DNA of 64,000 nt from Isoetes taiwanensis (taxonomy: Eukaryota > Streptophyta > Lycopodiopsida > Isoetales > Isoetaceae): positions 24,958,874 through 25,022,873 of the forward strand of contig JAJEKV010000003.1 in the NCBI GenBank assembly GCA_021234155.1, in the 5' to 3' direction. The translations under genes and the position numbers were made by a program. Shown piece after piece: positions 10,493-19,708 of this stretch. Position 1 is the first letter of the stretch, and each line of letters opens with the position of its first letter. A model generated the notes under the pieces. The model was not told the origin of the DNA. It saw only the letters and a program-made list of their open reading frames with translations, and ran no database searches.

Positions 10493-10683
10493 GTCGACCT
10501 AAGTGCCTAGAGAAACCTCGCACTCGCCAGAGCCGGATTGACTTCCGTTGACGCTTGCCTCTTCGCATGCCACATAATCTTACTGATGAGAAGTAATCTA
10601 CGCATGCCAAGAGGTCAAACGGTCACGGATCAGTCGATACGACTCTGACGGACATGAGACACGGTTCTATTACCTCCGTCGAC
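10493..10683. repeat. Long imperfect hairpin A (about 190 bp)
   Basis: GTCGAC begins at 10493 and GTCGAC ends at 10683; the two halves pair imperfectly along their length. Examples are CCAGAGCCGGATTGACT against AGTCGATACGACTCTG and TTGCCTCTTCGCATGCC against the complement of GCATGCCAAGAGGTCAA. The loop lies near 10577-10592. Hairpin B follows directly and is a diverged copy. Confidence 0.6.
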
Positions 10684-10685
10684 CG

Positions 10686-10858
10686 TAGTGCCCTGAGAAC
10701 CTTCCTCGGATCAGACCCGTCTCGACTTCCGTTGCTGCTTGCCTCTTCGCATGCCACAGAATCTTGCTGATGAGAAGTAATCTACGCACGCCAAGGGGCC
10801 AAACAACCACGGATCAGCTGGGACGAATCTGATCCATCAGAAGGTTCACAAGGCACTT
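10686..10858. repeat. Long imperfect hairpin B (about 173 bp)
   Basis: The halves starting TAGTGCCCTGAGAACCTTC and ending GAAGGTTCACAAGGCACTT pair. So do GGATCAGACCCGTC and GGACGAATCTGATCC, and the inner CTTCGCATGCCA with ACGCACGCCAAGGG, with mismatches. It is homologous to hairpin A (both loops contain CTGATGAGAAGTAATCTACG). Pairing is kept despite sequence differences in the arms. Confidence 0.6.
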
Positions 10859-11080
10859 GAATGAACCCACTAATCTCAAATGAACCCACCTCGCCAAAGG
10901 GGACGCGTCCTCCAATTTCAAGTCATAGTGATGCTCAAGGTTCTCTATCAATAGAAGGAGTTAGGATGTTCCATGGTTTGGTGCCTAACAGCCGCTATAT
11001 AGATGGACAATGCCCAAGCACCACTTTGGCTTGAAATTAGAGTGCGCTCTCACCTCTGACGCCTCGAGACCTGGGTCCAG

Positions 11081-11200
11081 GCATCGAGATGTCCCCATCT
11101 TTGCTTTCCCCCGGCTCTTTGGACAATGGAACTTAGCATGTAAACTAAGCTACATTGCCCAAAGAGGCAGGAGGAAAGAAAAACGGGGAAGTCTCGATGC
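11081..11200. repeat. Imperfect hairpin C (about 120 bp)
   Basis: The arm GCATCGAGATGTCCCC pairs with GGGGAAGTCTCGATGC. GGCTCTTTGGACAATG pairs with CATTGCCCAAAGAGGC. The loop contains ACTTAGCATGTAAACTAAG. Hairpin D repeats this arrangement. Confidence 0.65.
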
Positions 11201-11247
11201 TTGAATTCAAGAGTCAAAGCATGCGGATTTCCAAATCGACCTCAGTG

Positions 11248-11369
11248 CAAGCATCGAGACTTCCCAAGCCTTGCTTTCACCCCTCTTTGGACGATGGAAC
11301 TTAGCATGTAAACTAATCTACATTGCCCAAAGAGGAGGGGAAAGAAAGACTGGGAAGTCTCAATGCTTG
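11248..11369. repeat. Imperfect hairpin D (about 122 bp)
   Basis: CAAGCATCGAGACTTCCC (11248-11265) pairs with GGGAAGTCTCAATGCTTG with one mismatch. CCCCTCTTTGGACGATG pairs with CATTGCCCAAAGAGGAG. The loop ACTTAGCATGTAAACTAATC is almost the same as in C. C and D form a tandem pair about 167 bases apart. Confidence 0.65.
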
Positions 11370-11469
11370 AACTCATCAATCACTAACATCTAATGAACCC
11401 ACAGAATCGCAAGCAACCACTAGGCCTTATATCCTCCGTGGCCACAATAAAAATAGAGTACTCAAAAAC

Positions 11470-11625
11470 CTTGTAACCTCCTCTAGAACGAACGATTTCT
11501 GCTCCGACCCCCATTTTGCGCGTCTTTGTGTAATATAACCTAGCAAAGTATCTAAGATACATTGACACAGAGACACGCAAAAGAGAGTCAGAGCAAAGCT
11601 CGCTCCTTCTAAAGGAGGTAACAAG
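11470..11625. repeat. Imperfect hairpin E (about 156 bp)
   Basis: CTTGTAACCTCCT (11470-11482) pairs with AGGAGGTAACAAG (11613-11625). TTGCGCGTCTTTGTGTAAT pairs with ATTGACACAGAGACACGCAA. The arms differ from C and D, but the loop CCTAGCAAAGTATCTAAGAT and the following CATTG resemble theirs. A common origin with arms that changed in step is therefore possible. Confidence 0.6.
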
Positions 11626-11729
11626 AATTTCGAGAAGTCTATATTGTTTGCCATGGAGAATATAAAGCCTGGTGACCTGACAACCATTCAAGAGGGTCGC
11701 GCTCTTGGCTTACTCTCTTGCTTGCTAAT

Positions 11730-11878
11730 TCAGGCTTACTCTCTTTTCGAGTTTCCTGCTCGACGTATCTAATTCGCCACCTAGAGTGAGCGATGTCATC
11801 CCAGGGGGCAAATTAGATACATCAAACAGAAAACGAAAGAGACTAAGTCAAACAGGACAAACAAGCGACTAAGCCTGA
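11730..11878. repeat. Imperfect hairpin F (about 149 bp)
   Basis: GACGTATCTAATTCGCC pairs with GGCAAATTAGATACATC. CTCTTTTCGAGTTTCCTG pairs with CAGAAAACGAAAGAG. The outer TCAGGCTTA at 11730 can pair with TAAGCCTGA at 11870. It is the last of the series before the RING gene. Confidence 0.6.
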
Positions 11879-12088
11879 CATGAGGTCCAGATGTCAAATA
11901 GGTTGCGTGTGCAGATGTTTTGACTCACTCACATACTTACTTTACTTAACTATAATACAAACAACTCAATGTGGCAACCCAACCCCCAAAATTTTATTAC
12001 GACAAAGAAATCCTCGTCAACGAACGTTGGTTCATTGATGTGCATCTGAGATCTTAGGGAAAAATATCAAAAAATAAATGTAGACCGC

Positions 12089-13540
12089 TCATGGGTTTAA
12101 GTACTCGTCTGCATCCAAGTTCACACCTTCGTCACCTGCTGGCCCAGGAGCGGGCGGCAGGTACCGATTAATGTCTGGTACCTCTTCACCTTCACGCGGT
12201 TCTTCTACCCCCCTCCAAAGGTCCATTTCACGTTGGGATTGGAACGCATGAGCCATTCCATCCCTCCTGCGAGCAACCAGAGGTGGCAAGGGAGGCATGC
12301 GTGATTGCAGGTTGAGCATTGCATACTGGCGCTCTGGTATAATATATCCATCATCTGCTGGACAGAACCTACTGCCCATCATCCAATCCAACAAGCACCT
12401 CAAATGCAGACGATGTCCACACCCTAAGGCATACCAACCAACTTGGGTTAGATTGTCCGCACACACCTGACAATATCTAAAGTCCCCGTTCATTATATCG
12501 TCCCACTGACTTTCATATAGGTATTCAGAAGGGAGGTATGCAATACCCTGCTCCTTGGAAACTCTAAGGGGATCAGAATCTAAGACTCTTGATATTGTGC
12601 GCATGTGCTCATTGTCTACTCTCAACACCGCATTTTCCCTGCCCAAAGCTGCAAGTTGCTTCTTCGTGTCTAATAATTCTGCAGCCATCTTGTCATGAGC
12701 ATTCGCACGATCTTTTAAGCGCAAGTTTTCCTCTGACAGAGTGAGGTTTCGACTTCTTTCATTCTCCAACTGAGCCTTCAGTTCTACCTCATCTGTCACT
12801 GCACCTGCTGCTGCAACCCCTACCACATCTAAAAGTTTTATGGCATCTTGAAGCAGATAGGTTATAGTCACGGGCTCATCACCAAGAGCGCTTTCAGAAT
12901 CGTCCGCGAGCTTCACTCTCTTGCTACTACCACTGCCGCTTCCTTGTTTCCACTTTCTACTGGCATAATTTACGGGCTCCCCTCTCACAATCTCATAGTA
13001 CACTTGCTTGGCAAACGTCTTGCTGAATTCTTGGTTTTTTATCATTGTTCCTTTTACTTGCACCCACCTCTCCAAAGCTTTAGCTCGGACTTCAGGGATC
13101 TTGCAGTCGTATGCCTTGTACTTACCTGCTCTCCTGCTTGGCCAGTCGACGTCAAACTGTTTGGCGTCTAAATTGGCCTCGATATCCTCAAAATCTGCTC
13201 CATGTGGGCAACAACCTGGGCCCATGTCACATGCAACTCCATGCACCTCTGTAATTGTGACACCCTCTTTCTTGGCCACTTCTGCCATTGCCCTCAACCT
13301 TAACAACTCTTTTGCACGCGTTTCATTCATTCTAGCATGTTCCTCTGCTTTATGTATCTGTTGTGCCCTAACCTCTGACAATGTAGGTAGAGAAGGCAAT
13401 TCAAATCCATCTGGGTCTGGAGTTCTCAAAGTGTCCGGCACAGAGAAATCTCCTCCATGCGCAGTTTCATCAGCCCCTTCTCTCATGTGCTGATGAGAAG
13501 AACTCGGTTGCCCATGAGACGAACTGGGTCGTTGAGACAT
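12089..13540 (-). CDS. RING-like zinc-binding protein with coiled coil (hypothetical)
   Basis: This is an intact 483-codon frame if started at the Met at 13540 (MSQRPSSSHGQPSSS). The frame is open further upstream to 13687. A TTTCGCGCAG acceptor near 13602 on this strand suggests an upstream exon could instead lead into it. Visible parts are a Ser/His-rich N-terminus and a Cys-containing stretch MGPGCCPHG. Next come a basic VQVKGTMIKNQEFSKTFAKQ region and a Ser/Gly linker with RVKLADD. A coiled coil follows (roughly LKAQLENERSRNLTLSEENL to NEHMRTI). The C-terminal RING-like motif is CQVCADNLTQVGWYALGCGH then RLHLRCLLDWMM and FCPAD. The last zinc ligand position is Asp instead of Cys. RING proteins of this kind usually act as ubiquitin ligases; here that is inference. 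It lies 230 bases from a same-strand kinase relic, possibly part of the same repeat. Confidence 0.6.
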   Translation of the reverse strand: MSQRPSSSHGQPSSSHQHMREGADETAHGGDFSVPDTLRTPDPDGFELPSLPTLSEVRAQQIHKAEEHARMNETRAKELLRLRAMAEVAKKEGVTITEVHGVACDMGPGCCPHGADFEDIEANLDAKQFDVDWPSRRAGKYKAYDCKIPEVRAKALERWVQVKGTMIKNQEFSKTFAKQVYYEIVRGEPVNYASRKWKQGSGSGSSKRVKLADDSESALGDEPVTITYLLQDAIKLLDVVGVAAAGAVTDEVELKAQLENERSRNLTLSEENLRLKDRANAHDKMAAELLDTKKQLAALGRENAVLRVDNEHMRTISRVLDSDPLRVSKEQGIAYLPSEYLYESQWDDIMNGDFRYCQVCADNLTQVGWYALGCGHRLHLRCLLDWMMGSRFCPADDGYIIPERQYAMLNLQSRMPPLPPLVARRRDGMAHAFQSQREMDLWRGVEEPREGEEVPDINRYLPPAPGPAGDEGVNLDADEYLNP

Positions 13541-13771
13541 TCTTAAGTGTTTGGCACTAGGTAGTTGTGAGTTCGTTATCTTGCGGATAGGCTTTACATT
13601 AACTGCGCGAAATAAAAAACAACTCAATATCTTATAAATTATAAAAAAAAAGCAAGTGCAACAAAAATAAATACATAAGAATGCCAAAGATGTTTTATTG
13701 AATGTATTTAAAGCAATTGTTCAATGATTATTTTTTTTTGGTTGCATACAAGAGAGCTCATAAATGGCACG

Positions 13772-15790
13772 CTAAGCGTGACTTGGTCCAGCTTGGTCAG
13801 CATCGTCTGCCCCTAACCCAACTTGAGGAATCCAATCTGATTCCGTTTGGGGTCTTGTGCAATATGTTGGAGAGCAATTCCAGGTGCTCCGCATAGTGTT
13901 CAGTAGCTGGTTCAGATCAAACTTGCGTGCCTTATCTCGTATTGGGGATTCGACGCAGTGCTTCAAATAATCGCACATGTTTCGAAACTTCTGGCTTTGT
14001 TCATTGGTACCCATACTCTCCAAGAAAGAGTGCTTGCGTGCAAAATCAGCAAGGTAATAGATAAAGTAGGCTGCCCCTAAGAGATCGAAGTCTACCCTTG
14101 CAGGCACCGTCTTAGTTCCATCTCTGTTTGGACCCCAATACAAATCATCATGCATGTATGGATAGGCAAGCCTTTCATTCTCAATGGCCTTTTTGGCAGC
14201 AGCATCCATGCCTTTGTATGCCCACCGCTTCACTTCCACTGGCTCGCCTATTAGGCGTTCTTCTCCCCAATCATATATGGGCAAAAGTATGCTGGTGGGT
14301 ATCAAAAAAACGCGGCCCCAGCACTTAGATCAGCACCCTGGATGTACTATTCTATCATAGTATTCCACTTGTCAGTCATTGGAGCTGTTACATATTTCTA
14401 TTGATTACCTAATTACCATGTGCTAGTACCAGTAACACCCTAAACAAGCTGCCATATGGGGTGCTATATGAGTGCTGTCAGCATGCGTCCGGACGCATGC
14501 TTTTGATACCCACCAGCATACTTTTGCCCATATACCAATATAAACAGCCTGGGGGTCCGTGCATCCTCTCGCTTTCCCAAATTCAAAATGAAGCAAGACA
14601 TTGCCCGGGTGTAAGTCCATGTGTAGATGGTGCTCTTTATGAAGCTTAAGCAAGCCGCTTAAAAACGACATTGTTAGATCACCCACTCTTTGAGCAACAT
14701 ATAACTCCTGCTTTCTTCGTTGCTTATGGACGTCAACCTCGACAGTAGGCTGACACCCTAATCTCTTAAATGCATGCCTGGCAAACTCATTATCTCCATG
14801 ATGCACAAAAAGAGATGCACAAGAACCCCCATTCCAGTAGGGAAATATCAACCCTGTTCTTTCCAACCCAGTTGTACGACCAATGCAGCGTATGATAGAG
14901 CCATGTCTAACCTGCATTTGTGATTCCCTCATGTTTTTCATCATGGCCTTTACTATCACATCAGGTCTGGCCGTACCTAACCGCACATCCTCATTCTAAA
15001 ATTTAACACAATAGGGTTCGTCTTTAAGAAAACTAGAACCCAAGATATTGCATTTGAACACCGTTCCATATGTTCCTGAACCAATTCTGGTCCTGTTCAT
15101 TATTTGAGAGGAATCCACCATTGCAAACCATATAGTCTTGGCATCTGCCCTTTTTCTTGCTTCCCACTCTTTATCAGTCTCACCAGGATGCTTGGCTCTA
15201 ATCGTCTGTGCCAACACTTTCTTAACTAGGTGAGGGGGTTGATGGGTTTCTTTTCTAAGCATTCGATTCGTCCAAGCTGTGTTCCATTCCACAGCCTTAT
15301 CTTTTAAAGACTCTCTCAAGCGGGGACTAGTTAGATTTGCCACTGCATGAATCATATTTCCAGTTGCACGGGATACATTGCCATCTATCCAAGCATACCT
15401 TTCAGAAGGAGTCTTTTCAGGTTCTACGTCTATCATTCGAGGCCCAAAAGCTCTCTCAGCATCTCTCATGAGACTTGAGTGGAAGTCTAGCCATCCTTCA
15501 TCTGTTGTAGTAATCAACTCTAACTCAGATGGGGTGGCAGCACATATTCGCTCACAGAGCCAATTCATTAAAGCGGGTCTTAAGGAGGACCATGGCTGTT
15601 GGGGTCTTGATCTTTTTCTCTGCATCTTAGTAGAGGACTCAGCCTCTGGGTTCATGTGAGGCTCTGCTTCTACCCTACGTCCTTCTTTAGGGCTCATGTG
15701 AGGCTCTGCTTCTACCCTAGGTCCTTCTTTAGGGCTCATGTGAAGCTCTGCTGCTTCTAGTCTAAGCCCGTCTAACTCTTGTGGATTCAT
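13772..15790 (-). pseudogene. Protein kinase-like gene, interrupted
   Basis: The reading starts at Met 15790 (MNPQELDGLRLEAAELHMSP). Three copies of a PHMSPKEG-type repeat follow, then a helical region, then the kinase glycine loop RIGSGTYGTVFKCNI and the beta-3 lysine in YCVKF. An in-frame TAG at 14996-14998 interrupts right after YCVKF; the same frame continues with NEDVRLGTARPDVIVKAMM. The catalytic loop is HMDLHPGNVLL (HRD variant). A 34-bp inverted repeat then disrupts the frame. The C-terminal piece (14305-13772) begins PTSILLPIYDWGEERLIGEP and ends in a hydrophilic tail. A DFG motif is not visible, either lost or hidden by the insertion. The stop and the insertion make it a pseudogene unless spliced around. 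Confidence 0.65.
14274..14534. repeat. Perfect 34-bp inverted repeat with 193-bp spacer inside the kinase gene
   Basis: Positions 14274-14307 (TATATGGGCAAAAGTATGCT and 14 further bases) recur in exact reverse complement at 14501-14534. The spacer ends with the perfect 20-base palindrome GCATGCGTCCGGACGCATGC at 14481-14500, abutting the second arm. One arm is kinase coding sequence (PTSILLPIY), so the other looks like an inverted duplication of an exon edge and not a typical MITE. Confidence 0.8.
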
Positions 15791-16847
15791 AGCAGCTTTA
15801 GAAGAAACTGTGTATAGATAGCGATATGCGATATGCCAACTGTAGCAAAGCAGCAACAATACCTACAAGTCTGGGAAAAAAAAACCCACTTTAGTGAGTG
15901 TCAATAATGCCAAAATAGTTCATTAAGATTCTAGTAAACTACTAAGTTTCAAGCTTGACAGTTGTAGGCACCCTACTGAGTTTAACAAGTTCTCTCGTTC
16001 TCTTCAACAAGTTTAACTTATGATCTGACCCAGCTACTGACTCCATTAGGAAACTCCCTGGCGGCACTCAACTGAACATATTGCATAAGACCACCTAGCA
16101 AAGTCACGAATATTTAATGAAATATACGCCACTCCCTATATTAGTGTTGGACTTTCGTCAACAACACCGTCAGAAAATAGGGTATATCTCATTAAATATT
16201 CTCCTAACCTTCCATAAGAGTACAACACCCACCTTTTAGCACCGCGTGACCGAAGCCAACAAGCGGCAGGAGAGGGCTATACACCTAAATGGGAGGTTGA
16301 CCCTAGCAATCCTCGACATCAGCAATGACACCCACCCTCGGCATGGCACAATTCAATGTGGCACGCCAGTCGAAGGTCACTGCCTCAGCCAAGGATCACT
16401 CCGAACTAAAACCTAGTCTTTCTTTGGGAACTCCCTACCCTCACTGCTACTGTTGTCGATGAAAGGGTAGGCAACCAAATTTATCTTTCTTATTTTTTTA
16501 TTTTTATTTTTATTTCATTATTTTTTTTCTTTTTTTTTATTGTTTTTGTTCTATTTTTTTTTTTTTTTTTTTTACAAAAATCGGTCTGGATTCGACCATA
16601 GAACGAGACGCTCACCATCGTCACGCCCCTCAATGGAGGGGGGCAACAGGCGAGTGCCTCACTATGGAGGAACCCTAGACCTACAATAAAAAAAACAACA
16701 AAAAACTAACTAGGTTTGCTTAAAAACTAAGAAAAAATGAAAAAAAAAGGGAAAAGGGGCAGAGGTTGTGAAGGAGGGCGCAGGTGGTTTACCTTTTTCT
16801 GCGCAAAAACAAAGAGAATGCGCCTCGAAATATATAAAGAAAAGTTC
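15791..16847. other. Non-coding stretch with one hairpin and T-rich tract
   Basis: No gene is seen. An imperfect foldback at 16108-16201 has arms GAATATTTAATGAAATATAC and GTATATCTCATTAAATATTC. A tract rich in T runs from 16484 to 16573. A CCCCTC-AATG-GAGGGG hairpin lies near 16635-16650. The stretch separates the minus-strand kinase from the plus-strand repeat unit and may hold both promoters. Confidence 0.45.
16108..16201. repeat. Imperfect foldback, about 94 bp
   Basis: The arms GAATATTTAATGAAATATAC (from 16108) and GTATATCTCATTAAATATTC (to 16201) pair with one mismatch. The inner TAGTGTTGGACTTTCG / CAACAACAC region pairs weakly. It is similar in scale to the hairpins at 10.5-11.9 kb but not evidently related in sequence. 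Confidence 0.55.
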
Positions 16848-17130
16848 GCGTAAGCGAAAACTCATTGTTTAAACTACGCTTGAAACCCTTTCAGCGTAAG
16901 TTTAAACTTATAAAACGACTTTTACGTGAACGAAAAAAATTTCGGCGTAGTTTAAACCTTCCTGCTTTAAACTGCGAAAAAAAAGTTCAGCGTGAGTTTA
17001 AACTTAAGACTTTCGCCACGCGGAAGTCGGGGAGATTCGCGTAAGTTTAAACAAGAGCTTTCACTTACGCGAAAAAAAGTTCACGTAAGCGAAACAGAAG
17101 GTTTCGCTTACGTGAAATTTTTTTTTTTTC
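16848..17130. repeat. Array of CGTAAGCGAAA and CGTAAGTTTAAAC motifs
   Basis: TTCGCGTAAGCGAAA, its complement TTTCGCTTACG, and variants in which TTTAAAC replaces GCGAAA occur about a dozen times in 280 bases on both strands. TTTAAAC occurs at least five times. The same core stands as a perfect inverted repeat at 7182-7218 beside the end of copy 1. This array lies directly upstream of the first recognisable exon of copy 2 and could be an upstream intron or leader. Confidence 0.65.
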
Positions 17131-17226
17131 CGGCTGGCGAGTATTAAATACGAAAAAAACATATTTTTCCCAAAAATACGTATTTTTGGACTTTATACGT
17201 CTGAAAAAATAATTTCATACGTACAG

Positions 17227-17339
17227 AACCTATCCCTGGATAGGAGGTGTCGTATCTTGGATGCCAATACTTCACCTGCAGATTTGGCTGAGATTAGTGC
17301 AACTTTGAATGAAATGGGGAAGATATTTCTATACAAAAG
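17227..17339 (+). CDS. Copy 2 exon preceding the palindrome intron
   Basis: An acceptor AG at 17225-17226 is followed by 37 open codons in phase (NLSLDRRCRILDANTSPADL, then NEMGKIFLYK) up to a GT donor at 17340. The last codon is split. Joining to 17696 gives YKSPYVEQL without a break. Copy 1 has the same exon end at 3612. The function is unknown; this is part of the gene described in the next entries. Confidence 0.6.
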
Positions 17340-17695
17340 GTAACTAACTGTATTAGGATGTTAGCACTTTCATATTCACGCCAGGCGTTCATTCAAATGA
17401 AACCAATTCACGCCAGGCGTGAAATGTTAAAGCACGCCTGGCGTGAATTGATTTGATTTGAAAGCACGCCTGCCGTGATTTCAATTCATTTGAAATCACG
17501 CCTGGCGTGAATTCAACCGATTCGAAAGCACGCCTGGTGTGAATTCAACCGATTCGAAAGCACGCCTGGCGTGAATTGCATTGGTATTTAATTCATTTCA
17601 CGCCAGGCGCGCTTTGAGGTTGTTCTTTTCTATTGAAATCGCGCCCGGCGTGTTTCTTGTCTCTGATACTGATTCAATGGTTGTACTTTTGGCAG
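17340..17695 (+). repeat. Copy 2 intron packed with CACGCC(A/T)GGCGTG palindromes
   Basis: 356 bases with GT at 17340 and AG at 17694-17695. At least nine 12-13-base palindromes lie at 17377, 17409, 17433, 17465, 17497, 17529, 17561, 17599 and about 17639. The middle ones are spaced almost exactly 32 bases apart with the common spacer GAATTCAACCGATTCGAAAG. Both CCAGG and CCTGG centres occur. The array fills nearly the whole intron. Confidence 0.8.
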
Positions 17696-18515
17696 TCCAT
17701 ACGTGGAGCAACTGCGTCACGCCCGTCAACAGTGGGTGGAATATGGCTGCCCATTACCCACCAGACAGGGCGGGTCAAAGTCTGAGGCTTTCAAGCTGCT
17801 GGAGCGGACTCTGTCGCAGAGAATTATACAGGAGAAGAAGAAAACTGCAAGAAAATCAAAGAAAAAAGTTGGTGATGACATTGCAGATCCTTCTGAAAGC
17901 TCATCTAGCAGGTCAGGTCCAACAGACTCGTATAAGATTGTCTTTTGTAAGGAGGCAGTATGGCAAAAGTGGAATGAATTCTGGGACGCTTATGCACAAA
18001 GGAAGCTGCCAGATACTATGGGTAGGGTGCCTCCTGTTGATGTAAGCATCTTTGACTTGAATGTGACAGAGATGAGAAAGACTCAGGGGCTAGACGACGC
18101 TAAGACCATTTGGGTTTTAGACCAGTGCTTAAAGAAGGAAGTCTTATACAAGAAGGGTGCTTTCATCAAGGATAGAATGTTTTTCGTTGAGTGCTGCAGC
18201 CATGTGAAGGATGTACGTACAATGAAGTCAGCTGTAGGAGCTGAGTTACAAAGGCTATCAGAGGATGTGGCATTATCTGAAATTGGATTGCTGGACAAAT
18301 ACAAGGTCAGTAATGATGACATCAAGAAGTTTGTATTCTGGTCAAAGGACTTCCTAAAGAATTGGAAGGCTAAAAATACAAAACATAAGGAGACTCTACC
18401 CCTAAGGTATCGGGCCGAATTGAGAAGAAAAGTGGCCCTTGTGAAGAAGATTTTGGAGAAGACGACGTTGTCCAAAGATTGGGTCTCCATTGGGTACAAA
18501 GATCTCTTGCCGTAA
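17696..18515 (+). pseudogene. Copy 2 helical, Lys-rich exon (unknown domain)
   Basis: About 272 codons are open, beginning PYVEQLRHARQQWVEYG and ending WVSIGYKDLLP with TAA at 18513-18515. The content is strongly helical: a basic KKKTARKSKKKVGDD stretch, a Ser-rich linker, then VWQKWNEFWDAYAQRKLPD and DVSIFDLNVTEMRKTQGLDD. It ends with SNDDIKKFVFWSKDFLKNWK. I recognise no domain family. After the TAA the same frame continues with STSGLKNISLFVLDGRGWER, which also exists in copy 1, so the stop probably truncates a longer protein. Copy 1 counterparts lie at 4150-4710. Confidence 0.6.
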
Positions 18516-19640
18516 TCAACTTCCGGCCTTAAAAATATATCACTCTTTGTGTTGGACGGCAGGGGGTGGGAGAGGAGATATGGGCATGAACCGAAGGACT
18601 ACAACGGCTTCTTTACCAAACGGTGTATAGGATTGACAACCGAGAGGTCCTTCACTATTGTCATCGTTTGTCCTTCGTGTGAGTCACATCTGCATGCACT
18701 ATCCGGCCGCTCATGATCTGGAGTGCCTCAAAGTTATTAGGGAGGGATGCCTAATATATGATGTTAAGGATAATGAGCTGCGAACAGAACGGAAGATGGC
18801 ACATGTGATCTTTATTATGATAGCCATGCTGTCAGACGAGGAATATGATATTGCTAAGGGCAAGGGTGACAATAGCAGTGCATGGGAATGTTTTCTTCTA
18901 GATGATCCAGACTTAAGAACTATATTCTTTCATACGGATCGGGATCGGTCGAGCAGGATGAGTCAGAAGAGGACGAGGATCGGGACCCCCTCCTAAGTGG
19001 GGAAATCAAGTACGAGCTACAAACTAAGGAGAAGGGCTCCTTAAATAAAAATGGATTTCCCCCATCTATGGCTGCTTACCTCGTCGAGGCATTTGCTCCA
19101 ATTGGTACAACCTGCTTGGAGCTTCATGTTGGAGGTTATATTGCCCGAGAGGCTCTTATGGGTGCAAGAAGATGTCACTGCTTTGTGAGTGATGAGCAGG
19201 CCAAAGACTTTCTTGAACCATTCCTCATGCATGTGCTTGCCAAATCTCCTAAAGGCCCTTATGGCAACCTGAAATCATCAGCAATCAAAAGTCTCGTAGA
19301 CTTGTCCAATTCGAAAGTGGACATTGCTTCTGGTGAGGGAACTAGTAATCTGCAGCCTGATAAGGAAAGCAATAATGAACAAATAGCTGCTAAACTGGCT
19401 GCTCAAAGTACTGTGATGGCGGCGAACTTAGGGAATATCCTTGCCCACATTGCGGGTGATGCAAGCAACAATAGAGTAGATTCACAGGTTAACAATGAAA
19501 TAATTGACAGGGAAACCGAAACTGAAGGCAACCAAGGCGGCTCTAGTGATTCACAGGTTTGCCAAATCAATAGTAAAATAATGTCAGTTGTGAAGGACGC
19601 AGTGGAACTAATAGAAAATAACAATTCTAACAAATCGTAA
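18516..19640 (+). pseudogene. Copy 2 N4/N6 DNA methyltransferase-like segment
   Basis: The segment continues in frame from the previous exon: SLFVLDGRGWERRYGHEPKD, placed where such enzymes have the DPPY catalytic motif but lacking it. A frame change near 18670 gives ORF 18658-18996 (YPAAHDLECLKVIREG, KMAHVIFIMIAMLSDEEYD). A second frame change near 18930 passes through an acidic linker DESEEDEDRDPLLSG to ORF 19068-19640. That contains LVEAFAPIGTTCLELHVGGY then IAREALMGARRCHCFVSDEQ and AKDFLEPFL. The order hydrophobic-strand, G-G-Y, A-REAL, R-C-x-C-F-V-S-D-E resembles motif I and the following strand and acidic residue of PF01555-type methyltransferases. The catalytic motif is not intact, so activity is unlikely. 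The tail is Asn/Ser/Gln-rich and ends in TAA at 19640. Confidence 0.5.
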
Positions 19641-19708
19641 GAAGACGAAGATTAAGGGTGGCTAAGGGGAGAATGACGCCGATGTGGCAAATAAACCGAA
19701 GATGATAG

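Noticed and set aside
10570-10600. CTGATGAG core as a possible hammerhead ribozyme (retrozyme)
   Set aside because: The CTGATGA box is present in both hairpins A and B, but no GAAA box with flanking stem II and no GUC cleavage site are at suitable distance. The region is better explained as the loop of a long foldback.
14128-14328. Plus-strand ORF across the kinase inverted repeat
   Set aside because: It is antisense to clear kinase coding sequence and has no motif of its own.
17377-17650. Regularly spaced palindromes as a CRISPR array
   Set aside because: The host is a eukaryote, the spacers are repeated and not unique, the repeats are only 13 bp, and the array sits inside a spliceosomal intron.
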